Shown here: positions 61,923 to 64,000 of the stretch, in pieces
How the letters are laid out: each line of letters begins with the position of its first letter
How positions within the stretch are numbered: position 1 is the first letter of the stretch
NCBI GenBank assembly: GCA_021151605.1
Contig: JAGKWZ010000003.1
Coordinates: forward strand, 1-64,000
Length of the DNA stretch: 64,000 bases
Source: Verrucomicrobiaceae bacterium
GTDB taxonomy: Bacteria > Verrucomicrobiota > Verrucomicrobiia > Verrucomicrobiales > Verrucomicrobiaceae
Reading direction: 5' to 3'
The notes under the pieces: model-generated
Databases searched by the model: none
Told to the model about the DNA's origin: nothing
The model's input: the letters and a program-made list of their open reading frames with translations, nothing else
Translations under genes and position numbers: made by a program

Positions 61923-63218
61923 TTATTTCATCAGCCCAATCACCGCCGAAGTCATCGCCTTCACGCCGGTCTCGATGCTGGGCTCGGGGATCGGCTTGAA
62001 GAAGGGTGAATGCAGCGATGGCAGCGTGGTGCCTTTCGTCTTCGCTTCCGCCACGACCTCAGGCGGTTGCGTGCCGAGCCAGAACATGCACAGCGGCACT
62101 TTTTCCTTCGTCAGGCCATATTCAGCGAAGTCTTCGGCACCCATCACCGGTTCGCGCGTGAGCACGTTGTCAGCACCGATGGCTGCGCCGATAATCCCGC
62201 GCACTTCAGCACAAAGCGCAGGCTGATTGTAGAGCGCGGGCGCTTGGTCATCTGAGACGATGACCTCGGGCATTTTCTCCTTCGGCATCCCAGCGGATTC
62301 AGCCTGGGCCATCACGATGCGCTTGATCGACTCGATCAAATGCCGCCGCGTCTCGGTCTTGTAACTGCGCACCGTCAGTTGCAGGCGCACTTCATCGGAG
62401 ATGATGTTGCTCTTCGTGCCGCCGTGGATGCTGCCCACCGTCACCACCGCCGGATCACCGGGCTTCACCTCGCGGCTGACGATGGTCTGCAAAGCCAGTA
62501 CAATCTGCGAGGCGAGCACGATGGGGTCCTTCGCCAGATGCGGCATGGAGCCATGCCCACCCACGCCTTTCACCACGACCTCGACGCTATCGACATTCGC
62601 CAGCGCGTAGCCTTCGACGATGCCGACTTTGCCATGCTCCAAATCCGAAGCGCAATGCAGCGCGATGGCTTTATCCGGCTTTGGAAACTTGGAAAACAAA
62701 CCCGCCCGCAGCATCAGTCGCGCCCCGAGCACTCGCTCTTCGGCATGTTGTCCGATCATCACCACCGTGCCCTTCCATTGATCACGCAGTTGGCTCAAAG
62801 CCCGCGCCGTGCCGATGAAGCTCGCCATGTGGACATCATGACCGCAGGCATGCATCACGTTCACCTCGCGGCCCAGATCATCCTTCACGATCTTCGTGCT
62901 CGCGTAGGGTGCCCCCGTTTGCTCCTTCACCGGCAGCCCATCCAAATCCGTGCGCACCATGATCACCGGCCCCTCGCCATTCTTCAGCACCCCGACCAGC
63001 CCGTTGCCACCGACCTTCTCCGTGACCTCAAACCCCGCCTCCCGCAGCTCCTTCGCGATCCGTGCCGCCGTCTCGACCTCATGCAGCGAGAGCTCCGGGT
63101 TCCCATGCAGATCCTGATAAAGCGAAACCAGCGACGGCAACTCCTGCTTCGTCACCGAAGCGACATCAGCGGCGAAAAGGGACGACGTGAGGAGCAAGGA
63201 AAGGCAGAGCGGTTTCAT
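61923..63218 (-). CDS. secreted M20D-family amidohydrolase (metallopeptidase)
   Basis: 431 residues from the ATG at 63218 (MKPLCLSLLLTSSLFAA, a signal peptide); upstream ATGs at 63224 and 63254 are also in frame. M20 metal-site regions are seen: LHGNPELSLHE, VMHACGHDVHMASFIG, MIGQHAEERVLGARLML, and LHCASDLEHGKVG; the dimerisation insert follows (VVKGVGGHGSMPHLAKDPIVLASQIV). MGAEDFAEYG is the late metal ligand motif. Members hydrolyse N-acyl amino acids or indole/hippurate-type amides. It is a single-gene unit, convergent with pheA. Confidence 0.93.
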   Translation of the reverse strand: MKPLCLSLLLTSSLFAADVASVTKQELPSLVSLYQDLHGNPELSLHEVETAARIAKELREAGFEVTEKVGGNGLVGVLKNGEGPVIMVRTDLDGLPVKEQTGAPYASTKIVKDDLGREVNVMHACGHDVHMASFIGTARALSQLRDQWKGTVVMIGQHAEERVLGARLMLRAGLFSKFPKPDKAIALHCASDLEHGKVGIVEGYALANVDSVEVVVKGVGGHGSMPHLAKDPIVLASQIVLALQTIVSREVKPGDPAVVTVGSIHGGTKSNIISDEVRLQLTVRSYKTETRRHLIESIKRIVMAQAESAGMPKEKMPEVIVSDDQAPALYNQPALCAEVRGIIGAAIGADNVLTREPVMGAEDFAEYGLTKEKVPLCMFWLGTQPPEVVAEAKTKGTTLPSLHSPFFKPIPEPSIETGVKAMTSAVIGLMK

Positions 63219-63282
63219 GACCATAGGTAAGCGGGCATTGGGCAGGTCTTGCAAGCCTGTTAGTGCTCACGGCAATCATGAA

Positions 63283-63468
63283 TCACTCGAACTTGCCGAC
63301 ATATTCAAGATGACGTCCCGAGGGATTGATCAGTAGTTTCCCACTGTAGCGTGGCACCTCATCGACAGCATCTCCCAAGGATTCAATATTGAGAAGGCCA
63401 TGCATCCTTCCATCGGCAGCACGCACAAAAACAGCCGGGCCTGGAGCGTCGCCTGGATTCTTGATCAC
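63283..63468 (-). CDS. short ORF, possibly a degraded gene
   Basis: 61 residues from a GTG at 63468. The reading continues coding-like upstream with no start (LHVRSKRGYKTEIV), to a TGA about 50 bp up. The segment recalls the start of the neighbouring partial gene (VPSRRGRYETNMKISKNG), suggesting a duplicated domain that has lost its beginning. It may not be a functional gene. Confidence 0.4.
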   Translation of the reverse strand: MIKNPGDAPGPAVFVRAADGRMHGLLNIESLGDAVDEVPRYSGKLLINPSGRHLEYVGKFE

Positions 63469-63527
63469 AATTTCCGTCTTATACCCTCTTTTGGAGCGAA
63501 CATGTAAGCGTCCTCATAAGACAGCTG

Positions 63528-64000
63528 TCAAAGCATTCGAGGCTTGGGGTGCTCAACGAGCAAAACCTGCGCACCATTGAGACCACGAATACGAAGCCGT
63601 TGATCACGAAATCGGGTCATGGTTTCAGAGAAATACTCTAGTTGCAGATCACCCGATAGATCCGCACTGAATTTGCCTGTCTCAAGGTCGAGAGTTAGAG
63701 GTTTGACCTCACTGGACAAATCGTTCTTCGAGTAGAGAGATAATAGTCGAACTTCCGAGGCTGGTGCATCGGTAGATGGAGAAAGATAGAGCGGCAGATG
63801 CAAAGGCTCAGTTGCAGAAATCGCCCCAGAGGCGACTGCCCTCGACTCGTAGGTTGAGATCTCGATGCCGCGAGTTTGATCGAGATCTGAAAGCTGCATG
63901 TCCATCTTCACTGTGATGTCACGAAACCCATTCTTGGAGATCTTCATGTTCGTTTCGTATCGGCCTCTCCTTGAAGGCACTTCCACAAGACCCTTTTCAT
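63528..64000 (-). CDS. hypothetical protein, C-terminal part (runs off the right edge)
   Basis: A minus-strand frame open from the window end to the stop at 63528, about 157 codons. Its end reads LRIRGLNGAQVLLVEHPKPRML. Earlier parts are beta-rich (ITVKMDMQLSDLDQTRGIEIST; LTLDLETGKFSADLSGDLQLEYF). The start lies outside the window. No family is recognised. An internal ATG (63986) could be mistaken for a start. Confidence 0.55.
   Translation of the reverse strand, partial: EKGLVEVPSRRGRYETNMKISKNGFRDITVKMDMQLSDLDQTRGIEISTYESRAVASGAISATEPLHLPLYLSPSTDAPASEVRLLSLYSKNDLSSEVKPLTLDLETGKFSADLSGDLQLEYFSETMTRFRDQRLRIRGLNGAQVLLVEHPKPRML

Noticed and set aside
1..64000. CRISPR array, rRNA operon, prophage, secondary-metabolite cluster
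   Set aside because: No regularly spaced direct repeats, rRNA-like sequence, phage structural genes or large synthase genes were seen.

Overview
This window looks like a chromosomal segment of a Verrucomicrobiota bacterium, possibly near Prosthecobacter/Verrucomicrobium. I infer this from gene content: DUF1501/DUF1549/DUF1553 and planctomycete-type cytochrome (PSCyt) proteins, an ELWxxDGT secreted giant, a kexin-like secreted subtilase, a Ser/Thr kinase with WD40-like blades, and many secreted proteins of unknown role. The DNA is GC-rich, so long spurious antisense ORFs are common. No 16S rRNA or named marker fixes the genus.

Layout. 1-3 kb: the 5' part of mnmG (cut by the window edge) with two parS-like palindromes, a small membrane protein and a Gfo/Idh/MocA oxidoreductase ending in an intrinsic terminator. 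3.3-10.7 kb: a tight four-gene operon (DUF1501; PPC-domain protein; DUF1549/DUF1553 cytochrome-like protein; PSCyt1-WD40 protein). 10.7-18.5 kb: housekeeping RNA and translation genes (rsuA-like, aroC, rnc, tRNA-His, infA with a long RGG/PRPGG extension, a DEDDy exonuclease-like protein, dtd), interleaved with a lipoprotein/EEP pair and a candidate toxin-domain/CPCC pair. 18.5-24.8 kb: an ELWxxDGT repeat protein, glyQS and a hypothetical gene. 24.8-31.3 kb: a rearranged zone with a REP-like palindromic element, an IS630-type transposase remnant, an intact glcDEF glycolate oxidase operon, two truncated genes meeting tail to tail, a MOSC-GNAT fusion and an ABM-domain protein. 31.3-39.3 kb: kexin-like protease, tex, two operator-like dyads, a POT peptide transporter and mutT. 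39.3-52.2 kb: an FHA-adenylate cyclase translationally coupled to a secreted protein, EamA transporter, argH, a Nudix hydrolase, tatC with an acidic tail, prolyl oligopeptidase, dedA and a CII-like regulator. 52.2-64 kb: tauE, a Ser/Thr kinase, a second PSCyt1-DUF1549-DUF1553 protein, hypotheticals, pheA with an altered TRF motif, an M20 amidohydrolase and a partial gene at the right edge.

How the genes fit together. Several units point to use of external polymers or peptides: secreted protease, prolyl oligopeptidase, M20 amidohydrolase, POT transporter, and PSCyt/DUF1501 proteins that may be exported by Tat (tatC is present). glcDEF would oxidise glycolate to glyoxylate. The observations I rate highest are the parS-like sites at mnmG (suggesting the segregation/origin region is just left of the window), the toxin-like/CPCC pair, the paired operators upstream of the peptide transporter, and Gly/Arg-rich disordered tails on two unrelated OB-fold RNA-binding proteins (IF-1 and Tex). 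All functions are read from sequence by eye without database searches.
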